NCBI GenBank assembly: GCA_937989875.1
Contig: CALKBO010000019.1
Location: 1 to 64,000, forward strand
DNA from: an uncultured Collinsella sp.
Lineage (GTDB): Bacteria; Actinomycetota; Coriobacteriia; Coriobacteriales; Coriobacteriaceae
Reading direction: 5' to 3'
DNA length: 64,000 nucleotides
Part shown: positions 1 to 9,800 of the stretch, piece after piece
How positions within the stretch are numbered: the first letter of the stretch is position 1
Layout of the letters: every line of letters starts with the position of its first letter
Notes under the pieces: model-generated
Told to the model about the DNA's origin: nothing
Databases searched by the model: none
Seen by the model: the letters and a program-made list of their open reading frames with translations, nothing else
Position numbers and translations under genes: made by a program

Positions 1-14
1 CGCGCATAAAGAAA

Positions 15-48
15 GCCTCCCATTTCTCATGTCCAAGAAATGGGAGGC
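15..48 (-). terminator. Rho-independent terminator of fhs
   Basis: A 13-bp perfect inverted repeat (arms 15-27 and 36-48) is followed on the minus strand by a T-rich stretch. It lies about 50 bases past the fhs stop codon, so it most likely ends fhs transcription. Confidence 0.8.
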
Positions 49-97
49 AGTTCATTGTGGGCACGGCGGGGCGGACAAGCAGCTATGGACAGCAGAC

Positions 98-1765
98 TTA
101 GAACAGGCCGGTGATGTTGCCGTCGTTGTCGACGTCGATGTTTTCGGCCGCGGGCACCTTGGGCAGACCCGGCATGGTCAGAACACTGCCGGTCAGCGCG
201 ACCACAAAGTGGGCGCCGGCAGAAACCTTGAGCTCACGCACGGTGATGCGGAAGTTCTCGGGAGCGCCCAGGGCCTTGGCGTTGTCGCTAAAGCTGTACT
301 GCGTCTTGGCGACGCACACCGGCAGGTTGCCAAAGCCATTCTCGCGCAGCTCGGCGAGCTGGCGCTTGGCGGCCGGCGTAAAGTCAACGCCGTCGGCGCG
401 GTAGACCTTGGTGGCAACGGCCTCGAGGGCATCAGCGACATCAACGCCGTCCTCATAGGCAAACTTGAGCTCGCTCGGCTGCTCAATCAGACGCATGACC
501 TCATCGGCAAGCTCGAGCGCGCCCTCGCCGCCCTTGGCCCAGACCTCGGAAAGCTTAACGTTGACGCCGAGCTTCTGGCACTCGGACTCGATGAGTGCAA
601 GCTCAGCCTCGGTGTCCGTCGGGAAGCGGTTGATGGCGACCACGCAGGGCAGACCATAAACGTTCTGGATGTTGTCGACATGACGCAGCAAGTTGGGCAT
701 GCCAGCCTTGAGTGCCTCGAGGTTCTCCTCGTTGAGGTCGGCCTTGGCGACGCCACCGTTGTACTTAAGCGCACGAGCGGTCGCGACGACCACGACGGCG
801 CTGGGGCGAACGCCCGTCATGCGGCACTTGATGTCGAGGAACTTCTCGGCACCCAGATCGGCACCGAAGCCGGCCTCGGTAATGGCAACATCGCCAAAGC
901 GCATCGCCATACGCGTGGCCATAATAGAGTTGCAGCCGTGGGCAATGTTGGCGAAGGGACCGCCGTGGACAAACGCGGGCGTGCCCTCGAGCGTTTGCAC
1001 CAGGTTGGGCTTAAGCGCGTCCTTAAGCAACGCGGCCATGGCACCCTGGGCCTTGAGGTCGCGGGCACGGACGGGCTCGCCGGCAAAGCTATAGCCGACG
1101 ACAATCTCGCCCAAGCGTTCCTTGAGGTCGTTGATGCTCGTAGACAGGCACAGGATTGCCATGACCTCGGAGGCAACGGTGATGTCGAAGCCGTCCTCGC
1201 GCGGCACACCTTGGGCCTTACCGCCAATGCCGTCGATGACGTGGCGCAGCTGACGGTCGTTCATATCGACGACGCGCTTCCAAGTAATGCGCTTAACGTC
1301 AATACCGAGCTGATTGCCCTGCTGGATGTGGTTGTCGAGCATGGCGGCCAGCAGGTTATTAGCGGCACCGATGGCATGGAAGTCACCGGTAAAGTGCAGG
1401 TTGATATCCTCCATGGGGATCACCTGAGCCCAGCCGCCGCCGGCAGCGCCGCCCTTAACGCCAAAGACGGGGCCGAGCGAAGGCTCGCGCAGGGCCACGG
1501 CACTCTTGACGCCGCGACGACGCAGGCCGTCGGCCAGACCGATGGTCGTGGTGGTCTTGCCCTCGCCCGCAGGCGTTGGGTTGATGGCGGTCACGAGGAC
1601 GAGCTTGGCCTGGTGATCAGTCGGCTCGTTGAGCAGTGAATAGTCGACCTTAGCCTTGTCGAAGCCGTACGGAATAAGGTGCTTAACGTCGACGCCGGCG
1701 TTCTTGGCCACCTCGGTAATATGCAGCGGCGTGACAGAACGTGCGATTTCGATGTCAGTAGGCAT
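98..1765 (-). CDS. fhs: Formate--tetrahydrofolate ligase
   Basis: Cytoplasmic enzyme (555 aa) that makes 10-formyl-tetrahydrofolate from formate, ATP and tetrahydrofolate, feeding purine and one-carbon metabolism. The length matches the family (about 556 aa). The P-loop PTPAGEGKT is at residues 63-71, and the family-typical stretches GLPCVVAINRF and YGADGV-like C-terminal motif are present. I start at the ATG at 1763-1765 because AAAGGA precedes it at a normal distance; an upstream in-frame ATG at 1840 would add 25 residues that do not look like family sequence. It is a stand-alone gene with its own terminator. In acetogens this enzyme is part of the Wood-Ljungdahl pathway, but no other gene of that pathway is in the window, so a biosynthetic role is the safer reading. 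Confidence 0.97.
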   Translation of the reverse strand: MPTDIEIARSVTPLHITEVAKNAGVDVKHLIPYGFDKAKVDYSLLNEPTDHQAKLVLVTAINPTPAGEGKTTTTIGLADGLRRRGVKSAVALREPSLGPVFGVKGGAAGGGWAQVIPMEDINLHFTGDFHAIGAANNLLAAMLDNHIQQGNQLGIDVKRITWKRVVDMNDRQLRHVIDGIGGKAQGVPREDGFDITVASEVMAILCLSTSINDLKERLGEIVVGYSFAGEPVRARDLKAQGAMAALLKDALKPNLVQTLEGTPAFVHGGPFANIAHGCNSIMATRMAMRFGDVAITEAGFGADLGAEKFLDIKCRMTGVRPSAVVVVATARALKYNGGVAKADLNEENLEALKAGMPNLLRHVDNIQNVYGLPCVVAINRFPTDTEAELALIESECQKLGVNVKLSEVWAKGGEGALELADEVMRLIEQPSELKFAYEDGVDVADALEAVATKVYRADGVDFTPAAKRQLAELRENGFGNLPVCVAKTQYSFSDNAKALGAPENFRITVRELKVSAGAHFVVALTGSVLTMPGLPKVPAAENIDVDNDGNITGLF

Positions 1766-1909
1766 GGGCGGTCCTTTCGTTACCGAATGAGAAAAAGACC
1801 AATTCAGCATAGCACGGGCGCGCAATAGTAAAACGCCCATAACCGATGAACGGCGATATGTTTACCCGATGCCCAGCGATAGTCCAACAGCCCGCCAAAA
1901 CAAAGCGCC

Positions 1910-2977
1910 CTAAACGGTAGGTTCAATCCCCAGGTGCTCAAAGGTGCGAAGGGTTGCCTGACGGCCCTGCGGCGTACGAATCATCAACCCGCACTGCAGC
2001 AGATAGGGCTCGTAGACATCCTCGAGCGTTCCCGGGTCCTCGCCCACCGCGCTGGCAAGGGTCGTAAGTCCCACGGCACGGCCGGAGAACGTCTTGGCGA
2101 GCGTCTCCAAAATGCGAATATCCATCCAGTCCAGACCGAGCTCATCGATCTCGAAGAACTCGAGCGCCTGGCGACAGATATCGAGCTCGATGGGGCCGTT
2201 GCCTCGCACCTGGGCGTAATCGCGCACGCGCTTGAGCAGGCGGTTGGCAAGACGTGGCGTGCCGCGCGAACGCGAGCCGATCTCGAGCGCACTGGGATGG
2301 TCGATCGTCACGCCCAGGATAGTCGCCGAGCGCGTCACAATCTGCGCGAGCTCCTCGACCGTGTAGTAATCCAGGCGATATGAAATGCCAAAGCGGTCGC
2401 GCAGCGGGCCGGTCAGCATACCCGAACGGGTCGTTGCCGCCACCAGCGTAAACTTGGGAATATCTAGGCGAATCGAGCGAGCGGCCGGGCCTTTACCGAT
2501 CACGATGTCGAGCGCAAAGTCCTCCATAGCGGGATACAGGACTTCCTCGACCGAACGGTTAAGACGGTGGATCTCGTCGATAAACAGCACGTCACCCGGC
2601 TGCAGGTTGGTAAGGATAGCCGCCAGGTCGCCGGTACGCGCGATGGCTGGGCCGCTCGTCGTCTTGATCTGGGCGCCCAGCTCGTTGGCGATAACCGTGG
2701 CCAGCGTGGTCTTGCCCAGACCCGGAGGGCCCGAGAAGATCACGTGGTCGAGCGTCTCACCACGGCTCTGCGCCGCCTCGATCAGCACGCGCAGACTCTG
2801 CTTGATGTGCTCCTGGCCACAGTAATCGTCCAGGCGCTGGGGGCGCAAAGTGCGGTCGACATCGAGATCCTCGGCCGTCAGCTCCGAGCCCACCATGCGC
2901 TCGCCGTGCGCCATGGATGCCGCCGGCGAGTTACCGGGCGTCGCCCACAGGTCCTGAGAGTCATCGGCTTCCCACAT
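1910..2977 (-). CDS. ruvB: Holliday junction branch migration ATPase RuvB
   Basis: Motor subunit (355 aa) of the RuvABC resolvasome; it forms hexameric rings that pull DNA arms through RuvA-bound Holliday junctions. The AAA+ Walker A GPPGLGKT is near residues 83-90, Walker B DEIH near 134-137, the sensor motif AATTR follows, and a C-terminal winged helix is present. The N-terminus is about 30 residues longer than in E. coli. The ATG at 2975-2977 overlaps the ruvA stop as TGATG; a GTG one codon earlier is also possible. It is the last gene of the ruvC-ruvA-ruvB operon, translationally coupled to ruvA and probably SOS-controlled from the box before ruvC. Confidence 0.97.
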   Translation of the reverse strand: MWEADDSQDLWATPGNSPAASMAHGERMVGSELTAEDLDVDRTLRPQRLDDYCGQEHIKQSLRVLIEAAQSRGETLDHVIFSGPPGLGKTTLATVIANELGAQIKTTSGPAIARTGDLAAILTNLQPGDVLFIDEIHRLNRSVEEVLYPAMEDFALDIVIGKGPAARSIRLDIPKFTLVAATTRSGMLTGPLRDRFGISYRLDYYTVEELAQIVTRSATILGVTIDHPSALEIGSRSRGTPRLANRLLKRVRDYAQVRGNGPIELDICRQALEFFEIDELGLDWMDIRILETLAKTFSGRAVGLTTLASAVGEDPGTLEDVYEPYLLQCGLMIRTPQGRQATLRTFEHLGIEPTV

Positions 2978-3597
2978 CACGCATCCATTCCGAGTCGCTT
3001 AAGCGCCGCGCCGAGCAGATCCTCGACACGCATATTCTGCCCATCATACCCGCTCAGGGCAACATCGGTCTCCTGCGGGCTAAAGCCCATGGAAAGGAGC
3101 GCCGCACGGGCATCATCGATGGCCGAGGGAGCAGCAGCGGGCACGGGCATCGCAACCTGGCCGGGAATCACATCGACCGGGACAAAGCCCTTGTCCTTGG
3201 CAAAGGTACTCTTGAGCTCCAAGATCAGGCGCTGAGCTGTCTTTTTGCCCACACCGGGCACCTTGGCCATGCCCTTGTCGTCCTCGGCCATCACCAGGGA
3301 ATACAGTTGCCCCACGGTATAGGTGGAAAGCACGGCAAGCGCCAGGCGCGGACCGACGCCCGAAACGGACACGAGCCGATCGAACATCGTGCGCTCGTCC
3401 TTGGAGGCAAAACCAAAGAGCGTCATAGCGTCCTCGCGCACCTGCATACGGGTATAGAGGCGAACCTCACCGCCGGGCATGGGCAGCGTGACAGCAGTGC
3501 TGCCCGAAATACCGAGCTCAAAGCCCACGCCCGATACATCGACGACGGCCGAGCTCATCGTGGCCTCGACAAGCGTTCCATGGAGCTGGGAGATCAT
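2977..3597 (-). CDS. ruvA: Holliday junction DNA helicase subunit RuvA
   Basis: Tetrameric protein (206 aa) that binds the four-way junction and loads RuvB. It has the N-terminal OB fold beginning MISQLHGTLVE, helix-hairpin-helix segments around VSGVGPRLA and VPGVGKKTAQ, and the C-terminal UBA-like domain that contacts RuvB (ALLSMGFSPQE). The ATG overlaps the ruvC stop and its own stop overlaps the ruvB start, so the three genes are translationally coupled. Length and domain order are normal. Confidence 0.97.
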   Translation of the reverse strand: MISQLHGTLVEATMSSAVVDVSGVGFELGISGSTAVTLPMPGGEVRLYTRMQVREDAMTLFGFASKDERTMFDRLVSVSGVGPRLALAVLSTYTVGQLYSLVMAEDDKGMAKVPGVGKKTAQRLILELKSTFAKDKGFVPVDVIPGQVAMPVPAAAPSAIDDARAALLSMGFSPQETDVALSGYDGQNMRVEDLLGAALKRLGMDA

Positions 3598-4118
3598 CAG
3601 TATCCGGTTCCTCTCTGTTGATAGAACTCGCCGCCGGTAAGCGCCCGGGTACGGCTTAGGTTAACGTGACAGATGGCGCAAGCCAGGGCATCGGCGGCAT
3701 GGTCTGGGTGTGGGTCGTGATCAAGCTGAGTGAGCGTGCGCACCATGTAGGCAACCTGCCGCTTGTCTGCGGCACCCGTGCCCACCACGGCCTGCTTAAT
3801 CTGCATGGGCGTGTATTCGCCAATCTCGAGCGCGCACTCCGAAAGCGCCACGAGCGCGGCACCGCGGGCATGCGCCGTGGGGATGGCCGAGCGGACGTTA
3901 GCGCCAAAGTAAATGCTCTCGATAGCCGCGGTATCGGGACGGTAGCGTTCGACGACGCCCTTGAGGTCGTGGGCGATATGCGACAGGCGCACCGCGAGCG
4001 GGCTGCCCGCGCTGGTCTCGATACAACCGTAGGCACGGCAGCGAACCTCGCCACGTCGCTCCTCGATAATTCCCCAGCCCGTATGGGCCAAACCGGGGTC
4101 AATGCCCAAGATAACCAA
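3597..4118 (-). CDS. ruvC: Crossover junction endodeoxyribonuclease RuvC
   Basis: Resolvase (173 aa) that nicks Holliday junctions symmetrically. The RNase H-like catalytic residues are visible: D7 in GIDPGLAHTG, E67 in AAIESIYFG and the final H/D pair in DHAADALACAICH near residues 140-143. The start is a TTG at 4116-4118, chosen because GGGGAGG lies five bases before it and the protein then begins MVILGIDPG as in the family. It is the first gene of the ruvCAB operon and has a GAAC-N4-GTTC box 57-68 bases upstream, indicating LexA control. Confidence 0.96.
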   Translation of the reverse strand: MVILGIDPGLAHTGWGIIEERRGEVRCRAYGCIETSAGSPLAVRLSHIAHDLKGVVERYRPDTAAIESIYFGANVRSAIPTAHARGAALVALSECALEIGEYTPMQIKQAVVGTGAADKRQVAYMVRTLTQLDHDPHPDHAADALACAICHVNLSRTRALTGGEFYQQRGTGY

Positions 4119-4174
4119 GCCGACCTCCCCTCGTCACAAGCACAGCGCAAGGCAAGGCCCCGCGCATCATTCAC

Positions 4175-4186
4175 GAACGTCTGTTC
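4175..4186. promoter_or_regulatory. LexA (SOS) box upstream of ruvCAB
   Basis: GAAC-GTCT-GTTC is a perfect match to the Gram-positive LexA core GAAC-N4-GTTC, 57 bases before the ruvC start codon. SOS control of ruvCAB is well established in other bacteria. I could not identify the -10 and -35 hexamers with confidence. Confidence 0.7.
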
Positions 4187-4235
4187 TAGAATAACACAAC
4201 GGGGCCAAGATGCTTAAAGCAAGATTGCTTCTGCC

Positions 4236-6221
4236 CTAGTTCTGGCTAAAGAATGGGAACTGCCTCGGATCTACTGGCGGATGCGGCATCGGCGTGCCCT
4301 GGGGCCCACCCTGCGAGCCGCCCTGACCGCCCATCATCTTATCGATGGCGTCCTGAACCTCACCCTCGAACTTTTTCATTCCCTCGTGCAAACGACGCTG
4401 ACCGTCCTCGGAGCGCAGCTCCTCCATCTGCTCGGGCGAAATACCCAGTAGCTCGCCCAGCACGCCCATCATCTCGTTTCGCACGCGCTCGCTCGTATCC
4501 TCGTCAGCAAAACGGCGCACCTCGGCGCGCGCCAGCGAATCGACCGTCGTACGCTCCTTGCCATTAAGCCCCAGGTCGGACCACGCGAGCATATACGGCC
4601 AGGCACGCTCGGCAAACGAACGGGCCGAGACGATCGGCGCCATCGGCAACATGCGGCGGGCAGCCTCACCCTGTCGAACGAGCATCAGCAGCAGCGAGCA
4701 AGCCTCAGGCTTGCCAGCGGCCATCGGGATGTCGTCGAAAGATCGATTGCGGTCCACGTGCGCCTCGAGCGCGCCATCGACCTCACCCGGCTCAAGCCCG
4801 CCGAGCAGCTGTGCCGTGCGGTCGAGCATATCGACCGGACCGTCGAGCGTCGAGAGCGCTTGCGCCAGCACGCGCTCCATACAATCTTCCACCGCGTTGA
4901 GCGTCACGAGCTCTTGGGGCACCACGGCAGACGTGCGATTGCGCACACGCGCCACAAACTCAAGCGTCGACAGGTACACATCGCCAAAGGGCGCGTAATC
5001 GCCCTGGTAGCCGCCGCAAAGCGCCGGCGCCGCCAGCGCGTACTCGGTTTTGGACAGCGGGCTCAGCGCCATCGCACCCAGCTCGAGCGCTGTGTCCTCC
5101 AGCATGAGGCCCAGCGTGCGCGAACGCAGGCGCTCGGCATCGCCCACCGACACGTCGCGATCGAGCACACGCGCCGCATCCGGTGCATCGCGCTCGACGG
5201 TGCGAATGTGCAAACGCTCGGCAATGGCGCGGACGGCGGCACAGCGGGCAGCCTCGGCCTCTTCCTGCGCTGGCGTAAAGATACGGTTCCGCCCCAGCAC
5301 CAGGCCAATCACATTGCGCGGGCCCAGAGCGTCGACGGCCAGCGCCGCCAGCAAAGACGACGGCAAGTCACCCTCGAGCGCCACCACGGCGCGCGACGTA
5401 CCATGGGCACGGGCGTTATCGCGCACAGCGAGCACCAGCGCCTGCCACAACCACTCCTCGGAACGAAACTCGGGCAGCTCGTGGTCCTCCAAAGCATCGA
5501 GCATTACGCCGCGCTGAATCTCCTGAACCAGCAAGCTCTCCTCATAGCACGGCGCCTGGGCCACCACGCGCCCGCAGTCGTCGAGCACAAACGAGCCGCC
5601 GGTATACACCGACTCGTCGTACGCACCGACCGGCGCCATGCAGGCAAACCATACGCTGCGCTTGGACGCGATCTTGCGATAGGCACCGCTGCGAACGGCG
5701 GCAATGGCGGCCGTCTCGCGGTCGGTCATGTCAAACGCGTTGAACTGAAAATAGGCGATAAGGTCGACGCCGGTCGGCAGCATCTCGAGCTCGCGGTCCA
5801 AGTCGAAGATCACGGCAATACGCACGCCGTCTACATCGAAGACCGGCGGCGCCCAACGGGCATCGCCGTTCCCACCGCGCTGCAAGGCAATGCTCGAACG
5901 GGCCGGCACCACATGGCCGTCCTTGAGCATCATGTAGTCGAGCAGGGGCTGGCCCTCAAACGAAACCGCCGCGGGCACGATGCAGATCATATCGAGTTCT
6001 TGAATACGCTCGGCAACACCGGTCAGGCCTGTCAGCATGTCGTGCTCAAAGTCGGCAGTGCCCACCAGGCCGCCGGGCAGAGCACCCATAAAGAGCGGAG
6101 CCGGAACGCACAGCACGCGCGCCCCGCGCTCGTGGGCCAGACGAGCCTGGTCCTCGATGCGGCCGCAAATGCCCTCAATATCACCCAGGCGCATATCGAT
6201 CTGTGCAAGCGCGAGCTTCAT
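4236..6221 (-). CDS. NAD+ synthetase-like protein with degenerate active sites
   Basis: 661 aa, laid out like glutamine-dependent NAD+ synthetase: an N-terminal nitrilase-type amidase domain (about residues 1-260) and a C-terminal ATP-pyrophosphatase domain (about 275-560), plus a Gly/Pro/Gln-rich tail. Key residues are missing. The catalytic Glu site reads VPAPLF instead of FPEL, the nucleophilic Cys site reads VIFDLD (F139) instead of the usual ICEDIW, and no equivalent of the catalytic Lys is evident. The synthetase P-loop SGGxDS reads EGDLPSS near residue 287. LSKTEYALAAPALCGGYQGDYAPFGDVY-like sequence still aligns with the TGNKSE/GYxTxYGD region. The start at 6219-6221 has AAAGGG before it. 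It is probably a catalytically dead paralogue with a scaffold or binding role; I cannot name it. A true nadE is not in the window. Confidence 0.75.
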   Translation of the reverse strand: MKLALAQIDMRLGDIEGICGRIEDQARLAHERGARVLCVPAPLFMGALPGGLVGTADFEHDMLTGLTGVAERIQELDMICIVPAAVSFEGQPLLDYMMLKDGHVVPARSSIALQRGGNGDARWAPPVFDVDGVRIAVIFDLDRELEMLPTGVDLIAYFQFNAFDMTDRETAAIAAVRSGAYRKIASKRSVWFACMAPVGAYDESVYTGGSFVLDDCGRVVAQAPCYEESLLVQEIQRGVMLDALEDHELPEFRSEEWLWQALVLAVRDNARAHGTSRAVVALEGDLPSSLLAALAVDALGPRNVIGLVLGRNRIFTPAQEEAEAARCAAVRAIAERLHIRTVERDAPDAARVLDRDVSVGDAERLRSRTLGLMLEDTALELGAMALSPLSKTEYALAAPALCGGYQGDYAPFGDVYLSTLEFVARVRNRTSAVVPQELVTLNAVEDCMERVLAQALSTLDGPVDMLDRTAQLLGGLEPGEVDGALEAHVDRNRSFDDIPMAAGKPEACSLLLMLVRQGEAARRMLPMAPIVSARSFAERAWPYMLAWSDLGLNGKERTTVDSLARAEVRRFADEDTSERVRNEMMGVLGELLGISPEQMEELRSEDGQRRLHEGMKKFEGEVQDAIDKMMGGQGGSQGGPQGTPMPHPPVDPRQFPFFSQN

Positions 6222-6260
6222 GGCCCAGCCCTTTCCGTCGTAAACCATCGAAATCGTAGT

Positions 6261-6292
6261 AAAAGCGCCGGCCGCATGATGCGGTCGGCGCT
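6261..6292 (-). terminator. Terminator downstream of the superoxide reductase gene
   Basis: A GC-rich hairpin (AGCGCCGACCGC paired with GCGGCCGGCGCT on the minus strand) is followed by TTTT. It lies about 50 bases past the stop of the superoxide reductase gene and before the next minus-strand gene. Confidence 0.7.
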
Positions 6293-6338
6293 CGCATGTG
6301 CATATGCTAGCTATAATACCCCGAGCGGGGGCGCGCTC

Positions 6339-6701
6339 CTAGAACGTCGCGGACCACAGCCCGTGCAGGTTGCAATAGGCATAGACGGTACCGGTCTTGG
6401 AGCCGCCGGCAAAAAACGTCGCGGGCTTCATGCCGGGCTCAAGGTAATGGACCTCCAGACGGCCCTCGGCCTCAAGGGCAATCCACTCAATATAGTGCTC
6501 GGGCAGGCTGGGATGCTCAACCGAGCCCACGCGTGCGCGGATCACGTGACCGTCGCGCTCGCTCTCAACGACCGGCACGTGCTTTTCGAGCGCCGCATCC
6601 TCGGTGTTCGCGGTCAGCTCCGTGCAGCCGGCAGGGGTCGCAACGTCGTCGCCAAGGGCGGCGATAAGCTTGCCATCGGGGTCCTTAAAAAATTTCGCCA
6701 T
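6339..6701 (-). CDS. Superoxide reductase (desulfoferrodoxin/neelaredoxin type) without the N-terminal iron centre
   Basis: Small non-haem iron protein (120 aa) that reduces superoxide to peroxide in anaerobes. The catalytic centre-II ligands are visible: EKH at residues 39-41, H63 and H69 in VEHPSLPEHY, and C110/H113 in YCNLHGLW. The four-Cys desulforedoxin domain at the N-terminus of classical desulfoferrodoxins is absent; only a single Cys (C26) lies in that region, so this resembles class II or III enzymes. The ATG at 6699-6701 follows AAAGGAG at good spacing. It is single, with its own terminator. Electrons are likely supplied by a rubredoxin or ferredoxin encoded elsewhere. Confidence 0.9.
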   Translation of the reverse strand: MAKFFKDPDGKLIAALGDDVATPAGCTELTANTEDAALEKHVPVVESERDGHVIRARVGSVEHPSLPEHYIEWIALEAEGRLEVHYLEPGMKPATFFAGGSKTGTVYAYCNLHGLWSATF

Positions 6702-6851
6702 GATGTTCTCCTTTGCTGATGTGCCAATGTTCTCGATGGTTCTTATGCCCAAAGGCAGGCGAACCATCCACGGCATGGCAAATGAACACATAACGGGCGG
6801 GGACGATGGGACAGCGCGTGCTATCCGCCCTGGCGGCCCCACCCGAGCGGG

Positions 6852-9800
6852 TTAACGCCCGTCGCCGCCCAGCAGCGCCAGAACATCTTCGCGGGTAAAC
6901 AGCGCCGACGAGATGCCGTCACCGCCGAGCACGCTGTTGACCAAATCGCGCTTGGACTCCTGCATCTGCATAATGCGTTCCTCGATCGTGTCCTTGGCGA
7001 TGAGCTTGTACACGGTCACGGTATGCTTCTGGCCAATACGATGTGCGCGGTCAGTCGCCTGGTCCTGCGCGGCCACGTTCCACCACGGGTCGTAGTGAAT
7101 GACCACGTCGGCCGCCGTCAGGTTAAGGCCCACGCCGCCCGCCTTGAGCGAGATCAAAAAGACCGGCACCTCGCCCGCCTGGAACTGCGCGACCATCTTG
7201 GCGCGGCTCTCCTTGGACGAAGCGCCCGTGAGCTTAAGAAAGCCGATGTCCTCCTTGGCCAGGCGCTTGCCGATGATATCGAGCATACCCGTAAACTGGC
7301 TGAACAACAGGATGCGATGCCCGCCGTCGAGTGCGCCGTGCACGAGCTCCATGCACGTATCGAGCTTGGCGCTCCCCGCCTTGTAGTCCTCGTAGTGTAG
7401 ATGCGGGTCGCAGCAGATCTGGCGCAGCTTGGTGAGCTCGGCGAGCACCTTGAGCTTGTCTTTCTTAAACTCGGATGCCTCGCGGTGCTGAACCTGCTGG
7501 GCGATGCGGTCCTGGTTTGCCAGGTACAGCTTGCGCTGCTCGCCGGTGAGCTGAGCCACGACAGTGTCCTCGATCTTTTCGGGCAGATCGGCCACCACGT
7601 CCTCCTTGACACGACGCAGCACAAACGGCGACACGAGTGCCTGCAGGCGAGCGGCGCTGTCACCCTCGGCATGCTCGACCGGACTTTCGAAGCGCTTGGC
7701 AAACGACTCGCGCGTGCCAAGCAGGCCCGGCATCAAAAAGTCGAAGATGCTCCAGAGCTCGGACAAGCGGTTTTCGATGGGCGTGCCCGTCAGGGCAAAG
7801 CGCACGCCGGCAGGCAGGCGCTTGGCGGCGCGCGCCACCTGGGTGAGCGGGTTTTTAATGTACTGGGCCTCATCGAGCACCACACGGGCAAAGTCCCGCT
7901 CGACGTACTCGTCGATATCGCGCCGCATAAGGTCATACGACGTCACGACCACGTTATGCTCGGCCACGCCGGCGATCTGTACGCGGCGTTGAGCCTTGGC
8001 GCCCACAATGGCGCACACATCGAGCGACGGGGCAAAGCGCTCCAGCTCGGCGGTCCAGTTGTACACAAGCGAGGCCGGGCATACCACGAGCGTGGGCTTG
8101 GTATCCCCCGCCTCCACGCGCGCCAGGATATGCGCAATCATCTGGAGCGTTTTGCCCAGGCCCATGTCGTCGGCCAAGATGCCGCCAAGGCCCAGGTGTT
8201 CGAGCGAGCCGAGCCACTGGTATCCGTCGACCTGGTAGCCGCGCAGTGTGGCCTTGAGCGAGACCGGCACCGTAAAGTCCATCTTGCCGAGCGTATCCAA
8301 GCGCTCGACAGTGCGGCGGAACGCAGCGTCGCGATCGGCCTCGAGCGCGGGCGTGCGCGCGAGCATGCTATCGACGAACAGGGTACTCGACGCGGGAAGC
8401 GACACGCCGTCGAGCAGGTCGACGGCATCGACGCCCAGGTCCTTGGCAAGGCCAAACGCGGCACGAGCGCCCTCGTCCAGGCGAACGATGTCGCCGGATG
8501 TAAGTCGCGCGAACGATTGATGGCGCTTGTACGAATCGAGATAGACGGCAAGGTCCGCGGCCGAAAGCCCGCTCGCGCCCAGCTCGACATCGAGCAGATT
8601 GCTCTTGACGGTCGCACGCACCGAAAGCTTGGGCGCAGGGCGGACCGAGACCTGGCGCAGGCGGTCGCTGAGCATGACCTCGCCCAGCTCGGACAGGGCA
8701 GACAGGCCCTCGGTCAGCAAGTGGAACAGGCTCTCGTCATCGCGCTCCTCAAACGCCAGACCGCCCTCGTAGAAATCGAAGTACAGGGCCGCCGTATCCA
8801 TAACGCGAAACTCTGCTATCTCGTCGCGCGGCGGCACGCCCGGGCGCGGCTCTTCGAAGGGGCTGCCCGGAGCGCCCAGGCTAAAGAGATCTGCCGACCA
8901 GTCGCCGTAGGAAACCGTAATTTTGCAGCTCACAAGCCCGTCATCGACACCGATTGCCATGGCAAAGCTCGGCTCGGGCGCCACGGTGTCGAGCACGGCG
9001 GGAGCGGTGAGGTCGGTGTATTCGCGCAGCACGGGCAGTGCCATGCGGCAGAATTCGCCCACCTGGTCGACAGCGATATGGACCGGCGTGCGACAGGGCA
9101 GTAAGCGCGATAGGAACGGCGCCGCATGCTGGGCAAACGCTGCATCGGTGCGGCGCGCACGGCGGGTGTCGACCAAATAGGCTACGTCGCCCGAAACAAA
9201 GCAGTATGCATCGGCCGGCAGGCGCAGATCGTAGCTGCCGCCAGCCGCCGGCGTGATTTTGGCGGCAAGGAGCGGTGGGCGCTTAGACAGCGCCTCGTCC
9301 TCCCCTTCCGGAGGCATCTCAACCGCCACGTCATAGGTGCGATGCGTCGTCGTCCCCCGCGACCAGGCGGGCTCAAAGGAGATGGTCTGGCCGCGCAACA
9401 GGTCCAGCACATATACGATGCTATGCTCGGACAGTGGCAACTGACGCTCGGCGACAAAACCGCTGCGGGCAAAGTCGTACGACGCCGAACGCGAGCTTGT
9501 GATGTCATCGAGATAGGCAACTGTCGTCACAACAAGATTGAGCAGCTTTGTCGACACGTCTTCGAAGGCTTCGGGCGTATGGACAAACGTGAGCTTCTTG
9601 CCGTACGAGAAGGTGCCGCCGCGCACGTAGGCATCGGCCATGCCGTCGATGTCCTTGACCACGTAGGAGACCGATCCACAGCGAATGCGAAGCTCGAGCG
9701 CCCAGCTAAAGCGGTCGGCGAACAGTGGATTGTAGTACGGCACCAGCGAGGGCTCCAACACCGCCTTGGGGGCATCGGGATCCACACTGCTGGCGAGCTT

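Noticed and set aside
29..1639. 536-codon open frame opposite fhs
   Set aside because: Shadow of a fully conserved enzyme gene.
4217..4230. Small hairpin after the NAD synthetase-like gene as a terminator
   Set aside because: Stem of only five base pairs and no clear T-run.
4758..6719. 653-codon open frame opposite the NAD synthetase-like gene
   Set aside because: No recognisable domains or ribosome site; typical antisense shadow at high GC.
6735..6772. Inverted repeat GATGGTTC/GAACCATC upstream of the superoxide reductase gene
   Set aside because: Eight-base arms with a long loop; could be chance and no regulator is known to fit.
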